NCBI GenBank assembly: GCA_031292665.1
Contig: JARLGR010000233.1
Location: 1-61,152 of the forward strand
From: Mycobacterium sp.
GTDB lineage: Bacteria > Actinomycetota > Actinomycetes > Mycobacteriales > Mycobacteriaceae
DNA: 61,152 nt
Direction: 5' to 3'
The notes under the pieces are model-generated. The model was given only the letters and a program-made list of their open reading frames with translations, did no database searches and was not told the origin of the DNA. How positions within the stretch are numbered: position 1 is the first letter of the stretch; each line of letters starts with the position of its first letter. Positions 16,853 through 25,774 of this stretch are shown one piece after another. Position numbers and translations under genes: made by a program.

Positions 16853-17002
16853 CGCGCTCGCCCTGGCCGCTGGTCAACCGGCCAATCAGTTAACGCAGCC
16901 TGCGCCCGCCGTTGTCGTGAACGCCGCCGGCAAACACCATTCGCGTCGACGAAGCCCCGGCAAGCTCTTCAAACTCGGCCCCCGAAAGCGCAAGATAGGT
17001 GC

Positions 17003-17389
17003 GTGCCTGATCGCAACGTGCTGGCCGGTCCGCTGGAACCGTGCGGCACCGAACCGCTCACCGGGTACTACCGCGACGGCTGCTGTTCGACGGGAGCCGA
17101 GGATATGGGCCGACACACCATCTGCGCGGTGATGACCGCTGAATTCCTCGAGCACCAGCGTTCCATCGGAAATGACCTGTTGACACCGGTCCCCGAATAC
17201 CGATTTCCCGGTCTCCTGCCCGGCGACCGCTGGTGCGTCACCGCCCTGAACTGGCTTCGCGCCCACCACGATGGTTGCGCCGCGCCGGTGGTATTGGCCT
17301 CGACGCACGAGCGCACCCTCGAGGTAGTGCCCCTCGAGGCGCTGCTGGAACACAAGGTCGACGTTCCCGACGACCTGGCTAACCTGTAG
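17003..17389 (+). CDS. DUF2237 family protein
   Basis: Start GTG 17003 (VPDRNVLAGPLEPCG). Family landmarks: NVLxxPLEPCG, TGYYRDGCCSTGAEDMGRHT, CAVMTAEFL, YRFPGLLPGDRWCV, and the C-terminal THERTLEVVPLEAL. Length 128 aa is normal. Several conserved Cys (GCC, WC) suggest metal or cofactor binding, but the family has no established function. Upstream in-frame codons to 16610 are Arg-rich and rejected. Confidence 0.85.
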   Translation: MPDRNVLAGPLEPCGTEPLTGYYRDGCCSTGAEDMGRHTICAVMTAEFLEHQRSIGNDLLTPVPEYRFPGLLPGDRWCVTALNWLRAHHDGCAAPVVLASTHERTLEVVPLEALLEHKVDVPDDLANL

Positions 17390-17479
17390 AGCCCGCGCGC
17401 CGGCGGGGCGGGTTCGTCAGTGATCCTGAGCGCGTCTAGCCTCTGTGCCACACGATCGACACGTCGAAGAGGTAATCAG

Positions 17480-18745
17480 GTGGGCTCTGCGCTTGGCGAC
17501 ATCGACTTCGACGACCTGACATCGCCCAGGCTGACCGATGTCCAGCGCCAGATCCTGGCATACACGGAAGCCCGACCCGTCGAATTCGACCTCAAGCGGA
17601 TGTTGGCCGAGGCCGTCGAGCAGGCGAACGTGGGCGGTGACCTGGATGACGCGGACGGCTTCGGTGACCGCCTCGCCGCCCACGTCGCCGCGATCGGAGC
17701 CGACGACGGCCTGACCCAACTCACGCGCGGCTCCCTGCGCCAACGGGTCGTTCGCCTGCTGCGCAACCGGTTGTCGTTGACCGACCTCGTCAAGCGGTAT
17801 CCCGAAATCGAAGCGATCCCGATCGAGAAGCCCTTCATCGTCGTCGGGATGCCGCGTTCCGGCACCACCCATCTGGTGAACCTCATCGCCGCCGACCCGC
17901 GCCGGCGCGCGCTGCCGTACTGGGAGAGCCAGGATCCCATCCCCGCCCGCGGCCAAGGGCCCGACATCTCCGGAGTCGACCCGCGCTACGCGCGGACCAA
18001 ATCCGAGCACGACGCGCTCATGGTCAGCGCCCCCGTGGTGGCCGCCATGCACGACCGGTTCCCCGAGGCGATCGAGGAGGAAGTCGAGCTGCTCGACCTC
18101 GACCTGGCCGCCTACGTTCTCGAATGGCATGCGCGCGTGCCCGGCTGGCGTGACTACTACCTGGGACTCGACCAGAACCGGCACTACGGCTACCTGAAGA
18201 AGGTCCTGCAGGCGCTGACGTTCCTGCGCGGTCCGCGGACCTGGGTCCTCAAGAGCCCACAGCACTGCGAGCAACTCGGCCCGCTGATGGCGACCTTCCC
18301 CGACGCGACCGTCGCCTTCACCCACCGCGACCCCGTCGCGGTGATCCAGTCGGCGATCACGATGATGGCCTACTCCGACCGACTCCGCCGCACGAGCATC
18401 GACCCGGACTGGCTGCTGGACTACTGGAGCGACCGCGTGCACCGGCTGCTCAGCGCCTGCGTGCGCGACCGCGACCTGGTGCCGGCCGAACGCAGCATCG
18501 ACATCAGCTTCCACCAGCTGAACGGCAACGAAATGCCCGTGCTGGAGCGGCTGTACCACTGCGGCGGAGTCGAATTGACGCCCAAGGTGCGCGACCGGTT
18601 CCAGCACTACCTGGACGGCAATCCACGCGGCAAACACGGCCGCATCCACTACGACCTGCAACGGCACTTCGGATTCTCGGCCGGCGAACTGCGACGGCGT
18701 TTCGACTTCTACTTCGACAGGTTCGACGTTCGCCCCGAGACATGA
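17480..18745 (+). CDS. PAPS-dependent sulfotransferase family protein
   Basis: Transfers a sulfuryl group from PAPS to a small-molecule or lipid acceptor. The start GTG 17480 has AGAGG about seven bases upstream; the 20 in-frame residues before it are rejected. The 5'-phosphosulfate loop is GMPRSGTTHLVNLI (~residues 123-136), and the 3'-phosphate region is FTHRDPVAVIQSAI. 421 aa, with the long N-terminal domain typical of the mycobacterial sulfotransferase group. First gene of a five-gene plus-strand unit; the next gene, an alkylsulfatase-like protein, starts 20 bases after its stop. The pairing suggests a sulfated substrate. Confidence 0.88.
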   Translation: MGSALGDIDFDDLTSPRLTDVQRQILAYTEARPVEFDLKRMLAEAVEQANVGGDLDDADGFGDRLAAHVAAIGADDGLTQLTRGSLRQRVVRLLRNRLSLTDLVKRYPEIEAIPIEKPFIVVGMPRSGTTHLVNLIAADPRRRALPYWESQDPIPARGQGPDISGVDPRYARTKSEHDALMVSAPVVAAMHDRFPEAIEEEVELLDLDLAAYVLEWHARVPGWRDYYLGLDQNRHYGYLKKVLQALTFLRGPRTWVLKSPQHCEQLGPLMATFPDATVAFTHRDPVAVIQSAITMMAYSDRLRRTSIDPDWLLDYWSDRVHRLLSACVRDRDLVPAERSIDISFHQLNGNEMPVLERLYHCGGVELTPKVRDRFQHYLDGNPRGKHGRIHYDLQRHFGFSAGELRRRFDFYFDRFDVRPET

Positions 18746-18764
18746 TCGCGAAGGGACACCGCAG

Positions 18765-20021
18765 ATGAGTGCCGAAGCGCACCAGTCCGAACCGGTCTAT
18801 CGCAGCAGGCCGGGCGCCGACGCGATGCGCCCGGCGGCCGCCGAAAAGGCCGAGCGGATCGCCCCGGGTTTGTGGTGCTCTCCGGGCCTGTCGAATTCTT
18901 ACCTGCTGACCACCGATGACGGGCGGGTGATCGTCAACACCGGAATGGGTTTCGAGGGGGCGGTGCACCGGTCCAACTTCGACGCCGTCGACTCCTCGCC
19001 GGTGCGTTACATCATCTTCACGCAGGGCCACGTGGATCACGTCGGCGGCCTGGACAGCGTGCGCGATCCCGACACCGTGGTTGTCGCGCAGGCGAACTGG
19101 ACGGCATGGCGAGACGACAACGAACGACTCATCCCGTACCGTGCCAGCCGCAGCGCGTTCGCCTTCAAGGACACCTTGGCAACAGGCATCCAGGCCATTC
19201 AACGGCGTCTCGGTACCAGGCGCCTCCCCGGCCAGAGCGTCCCGCTCGTCAATCTCGACTTCGAAGACACCATGACGTTGGAGGTGGGCGGCCGACGGCT
19301 GGAGCTGATCTCCGTTCCGGGCGGGGAAACCACCGACTCGTTGGTGGTCTGGTTGCCAGAAGAGCGAATCTGCCTGTGCGGGAACACGTTCGGACCGATA
19401 TTCGGACACATCCCCAACCTCGTCACCATGCGCGGCGACCGCTACCGGGACGCGCTGACGGCCATCGCGTCGGTCGAGCGGGTACGGGATCTGCGGCCCG
19501 AGCTCTTGGTGACCGGCCACTTCGACCCGATCGAGGGCGCCGAGCGCATCCACGCCGAGCTGACCCGGCTCCGCGACGCGATCCAGTACATTCACGACCA
19601 GACCGTCGCAGGGATGAACGCCGGCAAAGACGTCCGAACGCTGATGCGTGAAATCACCTTGCCGACGGAATACAAAGTCGGCCAGGGCTACGGGAAGGTG
19701 GACTGGGACGTGCGGGCCATCTGGGAGAACTACTCGGGGTGGTTCCACCATGCGTCGACCACCGAGCTCTATCCGGTCGGCTTCGACGCCGTCGCCCCGG
19801 ACATAGTCGAGTTAGCCGGCGCGGATGCGCTGCTGGACCGAGCGCGTGCGCACCTCGAGGCCGGCCGCCCGCTGGAGGCGATTCACCTCGCCGAGCTTGT
19901 CCCCTCGGACCATCAGGGGGCGCACGACGTGCTCCGGGAAGCCCACGAAACGCTGCTGGCCGACAGCGCGAACTTCTGGGAAACCGCCTGGCTCAGGAAC
20001 CAAATAGCGAGGCACGCATGA
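18765..20021 (+). CDS. Alkylsulfatase-like metallo-beta-lactamase-fold hydrolase with altered metal motif
   Basis: 418 aa. The N-terminal MBL domain has TQGHVDHVGG where the family consensus is T-H-x-H-x-D-H; the first His is Gln. Later ligand regions read PGGETTDSLVVW and CLCGNTFGPIFG. The C-terminal half (MREITLPTEYKVGQGYGKVD then WDVRAIWENYSGWF) is the dimerisation domain of SdsA-type alkyl sulfatases, and the final ~80 residues fit the sterol-carrier-like/helical tail. It either hydrolyses an ester (sulfate or other) with a modified metal site or is inactive. Its TGA overlaps the ATG of the next gene. Confidence 0.8.
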   Translation: MSAEAHQSEPVYRSRPGADAMRPAAAEKAERIAPGLWCSPGLSNSYLLTTDDGRVIVNTGMGFEGAVHRSNFDAVDSSPVRYIIFTQGHVDHVGGLDSVRDPDTVVVAQANWTAWRDDNERLIPYRASRSAFAFKDTLATGIQAIQRRLGTRRLPGQSVPLVNLDFEDTMTLEVGGRRLELISVPGGETTDSLVVWLPEERICLCGNTFGPIFGHIPNLVTMRGDRYRDALTAIASVERVRDLRPELLVTGHFDPIEGAERIHAELTRLRDAIQYIHDQTVAGMNAGKDVRTLMREITLPTEYKVGQGYGKVDWDVRAIWENYSGWFHHASTTELYPVGFDAVAPDIVELAGADALLDRARAHLEAGRPLEAIHLAELVPSDHQGAHDVLREAHETLLADSANFWETAWLRNQIARHA

Positions 20022-20767
20022 CGGCGCGAGTCAGCTTTGACTTCACCGGCACCGCGGCGCTGATCACCGGCGGCACCAGCGGGATCGGACACGCCACGGC
20101 GGTGCTCTTCCGCGATGCCGGGGCCGAGGTCACCATCACCGGCACCAAGGCCGCCGCGGCCGACTATGAGGCAGACCTGGACGGCATGACCCATCACCAA
20201 CTGCAGGTCACCGACCATGACTCGGTAGACGCTTTGGCGCAAAGCTTCGCCCGCCTCGACGTCCTGGTCAACAACGCGGGTGCGAACTTCCCCAACGGCC
20301 TCGATGAGTCGAAGCCCGACGGGTTCGATGCGTCGGTCGCACTGAACCTGACCGGACCTTACCGGCTGACGGTCGGTCTCTACCGAGCGTTGAGGGCCTC
20401 CACCGCGGCCGGTGGCGCCAGCGTGGTCAACCTGGCCTCGATGTCCGCCCTGCGCGCGGTCCCGCTGGTGCCCGGATACGGCGCCGCCAAGGCCGGGATC
20501 GTCTGTATTACAAGGAATCTCGCCGCCAAGTGGGCGGGCAAGGGAATCCGGGTCAACGCGGTGGCACCGGGCGCGATCGACACTCCGATGACCGCGCCCA
20601 TGCACGGCGCGGCCGAACTCGTCGAATCCGAGTTGGCTCATATCCCGTTGCGCCGCTTCGGAGCGGTCGGCGAAATCGCACCCACCATAGCGTTCCTGTG
20701 CACCGAGCAAAGCGGCTACACCAGTGGCGCAGTTTTCGTCGTCGACGGCGCATCGGACTGCATCTGA
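20018..20767 (+). CDS. Short-chain dehydrogenase/reductase
   Basis: NAD(P)-dependent oxidoreductase of the classical SDR type, 249 aa. TGGTSGIGHA cofactor motif (~residues 17-26), NNAG at ~88, catalytic Ser in NLASMSAL, and YGAAK. The start ATG 20018 overlaps the previous stop (ATGA); the longer upstream frame from 19739 is a shadow of the MBL gene. The C-terminus GYTSGAVFVVDGA is normal. Substrate unknown. Confidence 0.9.
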   Translation: MTARVSFDFTGTAALITGGTSGIGHATAVLFRDAGAEVTITGTKAAAADYEADLDGMTHHQLQVTDHDSVDALAQSFARLDVLVNNAGANFPNGLDESKPDGFDASVALNLTGPYRLTVGLYRALRASTAAGGASVVNLASMSALRAVPLVPGYGAAKAGIVCITRNLAAKWAGKGIRVNAVAPGAIDTPMTAPMHGAAELVESELAHIPLRRFGAVGEIAPTIAFLCTEQSGYTSGAVFVVDGASDCI

Positions 20768-20786
20768 AATCCCAAGGACACCAACC

Positions 20787-21266
20787 ATGACACTCGCACT
20801 ACGCCCCGAGGACTTGTACCACACCGGCATCGTCGTGCCCGACCTCGACGCCGCGAAGGCGCGCCTGAGCGCGCTGGCCGGCTACCGCTGGATCAAGCCG
20901 CTGACGTATACGCTGCCATTCCGAACAGCCACCGGGGTACGCGAGCTCACCTCGACGATCGTGTACTCGGTGCAGGGCCCGCACGTCGAGCTTGTCCAGG
21001 AGGTCCCCGGCAGCCCCTGGACGGCGGCACCGGGCCAGTCCATCCATCACCTCGGCTACTTCACCGACAACCTCGTCGAAACGGGGCGGACGCTCGAGCG
21101 CAACGGCTTCGGCTTCGAGATGACCGCCGAGGTGCCCGGGTCGGAGCTCGCGATGTTCGCCTATTACGTCGACGACTTCGGGACCCGCATCGAAATCGTC
21201 GACCGTGCGATCTTTCCCGACTTTCCCGCGTTCCTGCAGTCGATGGCGGACCTACCGGAAGGCTGA
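20787..21266 (+). CDS. VOC (glyoxalase/dioxygenase fold) family protein
   Basis: 159 aa, starting MTLALRPEDLYHTGIVVPDL. Two betaalphabetabetabeta modules; the metal-ligand positions appear as H in LYHTGIVV, E in VELVQEVPG, H in IHHLGYF and E in TRIEIVDR. It could be a metal-dependent isomerase, lyase or dioxygenase. Fourth gene of the sulfotransferase unit; its stop is one base before the LLM gene ATG. Confidence 0.85.
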   Translation: MTLALRPEDLYHTGIVVPDLDAAKARLSALAGYRWIKPLTYTLPFRTATGVRELTSTIVYSVQGPHVELVQEVPGSPWTAAPGQSIHHLGYFTDNLVETGRTLERNGFGFEMTAEVPGSELAMFAYYVDDFGTRIEIVDRAIFPDFPAFLQSMADLPEG

Positions 21267-21267
21267 C

Positions 21268-22272
21268 ATGTTGCTCACCGTGCTGCGCTTCAACTTCGCC
21301 TCCCCGCACGGCGAACCGCGCACCCAGAGCAAATTGCTTTCCGCCGCGCTGGAATTGGCGCAGTGGGGCGAGTCCCACGGCATCACCTCGGTCAGCGTCG
21401 ACGAGCACCACGCGACCGGGCACGGGTGGAGCTGCAACCCGATCATGGCCGCGGCGATGTTCCTCGCGCGAACCTCGACACTGATCGCGAGCGTGGATTG
21501 CGCGCTGGGGCCGCTGTGGAATCCGGTTCGGCTCGCCGAGGACATCGCACTCGTCGACAACATGAGCCGCGGCCGGCTGCACACCACGGTCGGTCTGGGC
21601 TACCGCACGGTCGAATACGACGCCTTGGGCATCGATTTCGGGCGGCGGGGCGCGTTGATGGACAAGCTGGTGGAGCGAATGCTTGCGGTCTGGTCGGGTG
21701 CCGACCCGGATTCGGGGGTCTGCACCGGTACCTGGACCCGGCCGCATCCCCCGCTGTATGTCGGCGGTGGCGCGCGCGCCACCGCGCGGCGCGCGGCGCG
21801 TTTCGGGCTGCCGCTCAGCCTGGCCGATCACCTGCCCGACATCGCCGCCTACTATCGCGAGCTGTGCGCCGACGCCGGCCTGACGCCGTTCATTATGATG
21901 CCGGGGCCGGTCAATCGCGGGATGATCTACGTGCACGAGGATCCGGACCAGGCGTGGGCGGAGCTCGGCGACTACATCCTTTGGGAGGCAGTCACTTACG
22001 GCGAGTGGTCAACCGATCAGCGTTCTCTCATGCACCTGCCCGGCGTCCGGACCCTCGACGAGGTGAAGGCGTCCGGGCGATACCGGTTCCTCACTCCCGA
22101 CCAGCTGATCACCGAAATTCGGGACGCCGACAACTACGGGCCGCTCGTGCTGCACCCGCTCGTCGGTGGCATGCCCGTCGACGAGGCGTGGAAATCGGTT
22201 CAGCTGCTCACCGACAACGTCCTGCCCGCGCTCAATGAGGACCGTCGGAGACCGGCGCGGTCGGGATCGTGA
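21268..22272 (+). CDS. LLM-class flavin-dependent oxidoreductase
   Basis: 334 aa luciferase-like TIM barrel using FMN or F420. Landmarks: [17 protein letters not shown] at the N-terminus, [17 protein letters not shown] in the middle, and [16 protein letters not shown]. Last gene of the plus-strand unit. Its 3' end overlaps the convergent kinase gene by 41 bases, so the two transcripts must collide or read through each other. The substrate is presumably the product of the upstream enzymes. Confidence 0.88.
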   Translation: MLLTVLRFNFASPHGEPRTQSKLLSAALELAQWGESHGITSVSVDEHHATGHGWSCNPIMAAAMFLARTSTLIASVDCALGPLWNPVRLAEDIALVDNMSRGRLHTTVGLGYRTVEYDALGIDFGRRGALMDKLVERMLAVWSGADPDSGVCTGTWTRPHPPLYVGGGARATARRAARFGLPLSLADHLPDIAAYYRELCADAGLTPFIMMPGPVNRGMIYVHEDPDQAWAELGDYILWEAVTYGEWSTDQRSLMHLPGVRTLDEVKASGRYRFLTPDQLITEIRDADNYGPLVLHPLVGGMPVDEAWKSVQLLTDNVLPALNEDRRRPARSGS

Positions 22273-24397
22273 ACAACGCGGGATCGGCCACGACGACGCT
22301 CGGCGCCACGTCGCCGGTGCGTGTCGCGGTGAACGGTGTCCGGTAAACCGTTCCCTGGGTGCCGCATCCATTGCTGAGAATGGTCCCAATCATCAGGCCT
22401 CGCAGCGTGCCGTCGGTCTGGGGATCCCACGACCACAAGCGCGTTTCGTCGTCGCGGCCGGGCTTGTTGGTTCGCTCGCACCCCATTGGTGCCTGAAGGG
22501 TCGGCGTGCCCTGCCAGTGACTGCCGGCAAAATGCAGAACACTCGTGGTGCCCGTGCCCTCCTGTTGGTTGGATTCGGCCAACTCAGCCCCCACGGCCGC
22601 GCACCCGGCGGACGTGCACACCGATCGAAATGCCCACCACTCGGAGACGGCGGTCGCGAGGCCGGTTGCCGTGCCGTTGATCGTCTGATTCTGCAGATCG
22701 AAGTCCACGCGGTAGGTGCCGTCAAGGACGGGACCTGCAACGTGTGGAGCCGCGGTAGACGGGGCGACAGTTGCTGTCGCCGGGTCCGCGACAGCAACGC
22801 CGGTCGGCACGTCGCCGACGCGGTTCGCCGCTACAGGGGCCAGGGCCACCTGCCCTTGCAGGCCGCACTCGTTCGTCAGTGCGACACCGGTTTTGGTGCC
22901 TCGCAGGGTGCCGTCGGGCAGTGGCTCAAATGACCATGTCAACATGACGGTGCTGGTGCCCGCGACGACTTGTCCGTTCGCTCCGAGGCAGCGCGGCTGG
23001 GAAAGCTGGCGCGCAACGGGCGCGGATTGCCAGTGACCGTCGGCGAAACTGTAATCAGCCGACTGGGCAGGTGTGCGTGCCACCCGGTGGTCGTTGGTGT
23101 CCAGCTGGGTCGCGGTGGCAACGCATCCGGTGGATCCGCACGATGAGCGGAAGGCCCACCAAGCGGTGTTGTCGGTGGTGTGTATCGCGTATGGGGCGCC
23201 GTTGATCGTTTGCTTCTCATAGTCGTAGTCGAAGCGGTAGGTGCCGTCGAGTACGACAGCGGGTCGGGCTGGGGTGTTGGTCGCCGGGGCGGATGCTACC
23301 GGGGCGGAGCCCGTGTGCCTCGTCGGCTGCCTCACGTAGCCGACGACGCCGATGACGGTGACCACCACCACCGCTACCGCCGCCCCGAGGATGATCCGGG
23401 ATCGCTTGTGCCGCTTCGGCGTCGCCGCGGTCGATGGTGGCTCAGCGCCCAATGATGGCCCGCCCGAGGGTGTGCGCATCGCGACTTGAGTCTCGGAACC
23501 CGTGATAGGCGCGGCGCCGGTAGTACCGGCCACGGTGGGGTGATCACTGTGCGAGTCCATGCCGGCCCGCTCGCTGAGGGCAGTGGCGAAGTCGCGGCAT
23601 CGGTCGAACCGGTCGGCGGGGTCTTTGGCCAGCGCCCGCGACAACAGCTGATCGAGGTGCGCCAGATCCGGGCGCTGATCGCTCAGCTTTGGCGGTGGTG
23701 CGGTGAGGTGTCGGCTGATGACGGCCACGGAGTTGGAATGCTGATACGGCGGCTCACCAGTGAGAAGGTGAAACGCGGTGGCGGCCAGCGCGTACTGGTC
23801 GGCGCGTCCGTCGATGTCGCCACCCATCAACTGCTCGGGCGCGCTGTAAGCCACCGTTCCCACGGTCATATTGGTGATCGTCAATCCGCTGATGTCGTCG
23901 TGTTGCCGCGCTATTCCGAAGTCGGCCAACAGGATCCGACGATGGCCGTCTTCTGGATCGGTGAGCAAGGTGTTGGCCGGTTTGACGTCGCGATGCAACA
24001 GTCCACGCTGGTGGGCGTAGTCGAGTGCCCCGGCCACCGCGGAGACGATGGCGCACACATCGCGTACCGGCATCCCGGCTGGGTACCGGTCCTTCATCAA
24101 CTGCGCGGCGTCGGCTCCCTCGACATAGTCCATCGCGATCCACAGTTGGCCGTCGAACTCTCCGCGATCGTGCACTTGGACAATGTTCGGGTGCCACAGC
24201 GTGGCGGCGAGCTCGGCTTCGCGGTGGAATCTCTCCCGAAACCCGCTGTCCCCTGTTGTCGTCTGCGGAAGGATTTTTAGAGCGTCGCGACGCGGCAATC
24301 GGGGGTGCTGTGCGAGGTATACCTCACCCATCCCGCCGGTGCCCAGCAGCCGCAGGATGGTGTACCCGGCAAAAGTCGCGCCGCTCGCCAACGGCAT
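22232..24397 (-). CDS. Ser/Thr protein kinase with one membrane helix and a duplicated four-cysteine ectodomain
   Basis: Residues 1-275 are a PknB-type kinase: GTGGMGEV loop (20-26), Lys41 in [16 protein letters not shown] (135-145), DFG (159-161) and APEQL. A Pro/Thr-rich linker is followed by a single membrane helix at ~335-356. Outside lie two homologous repeats, ~382-540 and ~557-707. Each starts VVLDGTYR.D or [10 protein letters not shown], then NQTING/KQTING, a WWAFRS block, four Cys (420, 425, 470, 511; 594, 599, 640, 678) and DGTLRG. Conserved Cys spacing suggests two disulfides per repeat. Probably a sensor of an extracellular ligand. Convergent with, and overlapping, the LLM gene. 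Confidence 0.92.
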   Translation of the reverse strand: MPLASGATFAGYTILRLLGTGGMGEVYLAQHPRLPRRDALKILPQTTTGDSGFRERFHREAELAATLWHPNIVQVHDRGEFDGQLWIAMDYVEGADAAQLMKDRYPAGMPVRDVCAIVSAVAGALDYAHQRGLLHRDVKPANTLLTDPEDGHRRILLADFGIARQHDDISGLTITNMTVGTVAYSAPEQLMGGDIDGRADQYALAATAFHLLTGEPPYQHSNSVAVISRHLTAPPPKLSDQRPDLAHLDQLLSRALAKDPADRFDRCRDFATALSERAGMDSHSDHPTVAGTTGAAPITGSETQVAMRTPSGGPSLGAEPPSTAATPKRHKRSRIILGAAVAVVVVTVIGVVGYVRQPTRHTGSAPVASAPATNTPARPAVVLDGTYRFDYDYEKQTINGAPYAIHTTDNTAWWAFRSSCGSTGCVATATQLDTNDHRVARTPAQSADYSFADGHWQSAPVARQLSQPRCLGANGQVVAGTSTVMLTWSFEPLPDGTLRGTKTGVALTNECGLQGQVALAPVAANRVGDVPTGVAVADPATATVAPSTAAPHVAGPVLDGTYRVDFDLQNQTINGTATGLATAVSEWWAFRSVCTSAGCAAVGAELAESNQQEGTGTTSVLHFAGSHWQGTPTLQAPMGCERTNKPGRDDETRLWSWDPQTDGTLRGLMIGTILSNGCGTQGTVYRTPFTATRTGDVAPSVVVADPALFTIPTAPVSDGPH

Positions 24398-24445
24398 GCG
24401 CGGATACTACCGCCGCAAGGGCGGCTGCGCTTGAGCATGCGTCAG

Positions 24446-25774
24446 TCAAGGCACTTCCGTGGAATACAGCCACGCGTCCCACAACGGCCGCAGCGACTCG
24501 TCGGAGTAGTTGGCAGCCAGGCCAGTGAAGTCGTCGGTGACGACGGTGCGGTGGCGATACCGGGTAGTCCAATCCTTGAGCAGCGCAAAGAATTTCTCAT
24601 CGCCCAGCCGCCCCCGCAGTGTGTGCAGGGTCAACGCGCCGCGCTTGTAAACACGGTCGTCGAACATGTCGCGCGGTCCCGGATCGGCCAGCAATAGATC
24701 TTGCGGCTTATTCCGCAGCTGCTCGTAGTGTTGGCGGGCCAGTTCGTCGGCGCAGGGACCGCCGCTGTGTTCTGACCACAACCACTCGGCATAGCACGCG
24801 AATCCCTCGTGCAGCCAGATGTCACGCCACCACCGCGCGGTCACCGAATTGCCGAACCACTGATGTGCCAGCTCGTGGGCGATCAGCAGCTCGCTGGTCC
24901 CCGTGCCGTCGCAGTGATTGGCGCCGAAGATCGAAATCCCTTGCGCTTCAAGCGGTATCTCCAGCGCGTCGTCGGTGACCACGACCGTGTAGCCGTTCGC
25001 CAGCGGATACGGCCCGAACAGCTCAATGAACAGCTTCATCATCTCGGGTTGGCGGGCGAAGTCCTGGTCGAAGACACGGCGCAGCCGCTCGGGCAACGCC
25101 GCCTGTATCGGCACCGGCGTCCTCGCCAGCCGCGCCATCTCGTATACGCCGATCTGCAGGGTGACGAGGTAGGTCGACGTCGGTTCGGGTTGTTCATAGG
25201 TCCACACGGTCTGCGAGGCCCGTACCCGCCGCGACATCAGCTTTCCATTGGCGACCACCCGGTAACGGCTTTCGGTGCTGACCTGAATGCGGAAGGCGGC
25301 CTTGGCGCTGGGGTGGTCGTTGCAGGGGAACCACGATGCGGCGCCGTTGGGTTGCCCGGCGACGAGCACGCCGTCGGTCAGTTCCTCGAAACCGACGTCA
25401 CCCCATAGCGATCGGATCGGTCTCGGTGAACCGCCGTAGCGCACCACGATCGACAACGCTGCCCCGGTCGCCAGCTTAGATGCCAGCCGGATGTGCAATT
25501 TGCCTCCGCGACAGGAGAAGTGGGCGGCGTGTTTGCCGTTCACCGACACCTTCGACACCGCCAGGGTACTGGACAGGTCGAGCGTGAGCTGCTGCAACTC
25601 GGTGAGCGTCACCGCGGTGATCGTCGCCGATCCGGACAGCCGGTTGATCGAGACCTTGTACTCCAGATCCAGCTCGTAGCGCGACACCTGGTAGTCGGAG
25701 TTGCCGTTTGTCGGCAGGTAGTCGTCGAGCACTGTCGGCACTTTGTTTCGTGCCTTCTTGGCGGAAGCTTTCAC
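24446..25774 (-). CDS. M1-family zinc aminopeptidase
   Basis: Removes N-terminal residues from peptides. HELAHQWFGNS supplies two His ligands and the catalytic Glu; the third ligand Glu is in LHEGFACYAEWL. The exopeptidase region before it reads EIPLEAQGISIFG rather than the usual GAMEN, so N-terminal recognition may differ. 442 aa, the short M1 form lacking the long helical C-terminal domain. No signal peptide. Its ATG overlaps the stop of the upstream Pls-type gene (4 bases), indicating co-translation with that peptide synthetase. Confidence 0.88.
   Translation of the reverse strand: MKASAKKARNKVPTVLDDYLPTNGNSDYQVSRYELDLEYKVSINRLSGSATITAVTLTELQQLTLDLSSTLAVSKVSVNGKHAAHFSCRGGKLHIRLASKLATGAALSIVVRYGGSPRPIRSLWGDVGFEELTDGVLVAGQPNGAASWFPCNDHPSAKAAFRIQVSTESRYRVVANGKLMSRRVRASQTVWTYEQPEPTSTYLVTLQIGVYEMARLARTPVPIQAALPERLRRVFDQDFARQPEMMKLFIELFGPYPLANGYTVVVTDDALEIPLEAQGISIFGANHCDGTGTSELLIAHELAHQWFGNSVTARWWRDIWLHEGFACYAEWLWSEHSGGPCADELARQHYEQLRNKPQDLLLADPGPRDMFDDRVYKRGALTLHTLRGRLGDEKFFALLKDWTTRYRHRTVVTDDFTGLAANYSDESLRPLWDAWLYSTEVP

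Noticed and set aside
17391..17412. GC-rich hairpin after the DUF2237 gene
   Set aside because: Only five base pairs with an 11-base loop; too weak to call a terminator.
17417..18667. Long minus-strand frames opposite the sulfotransferase and MBL genes
   Set aside because: Typical antisense open frames of GC-rich DNA with no recognisable protein.
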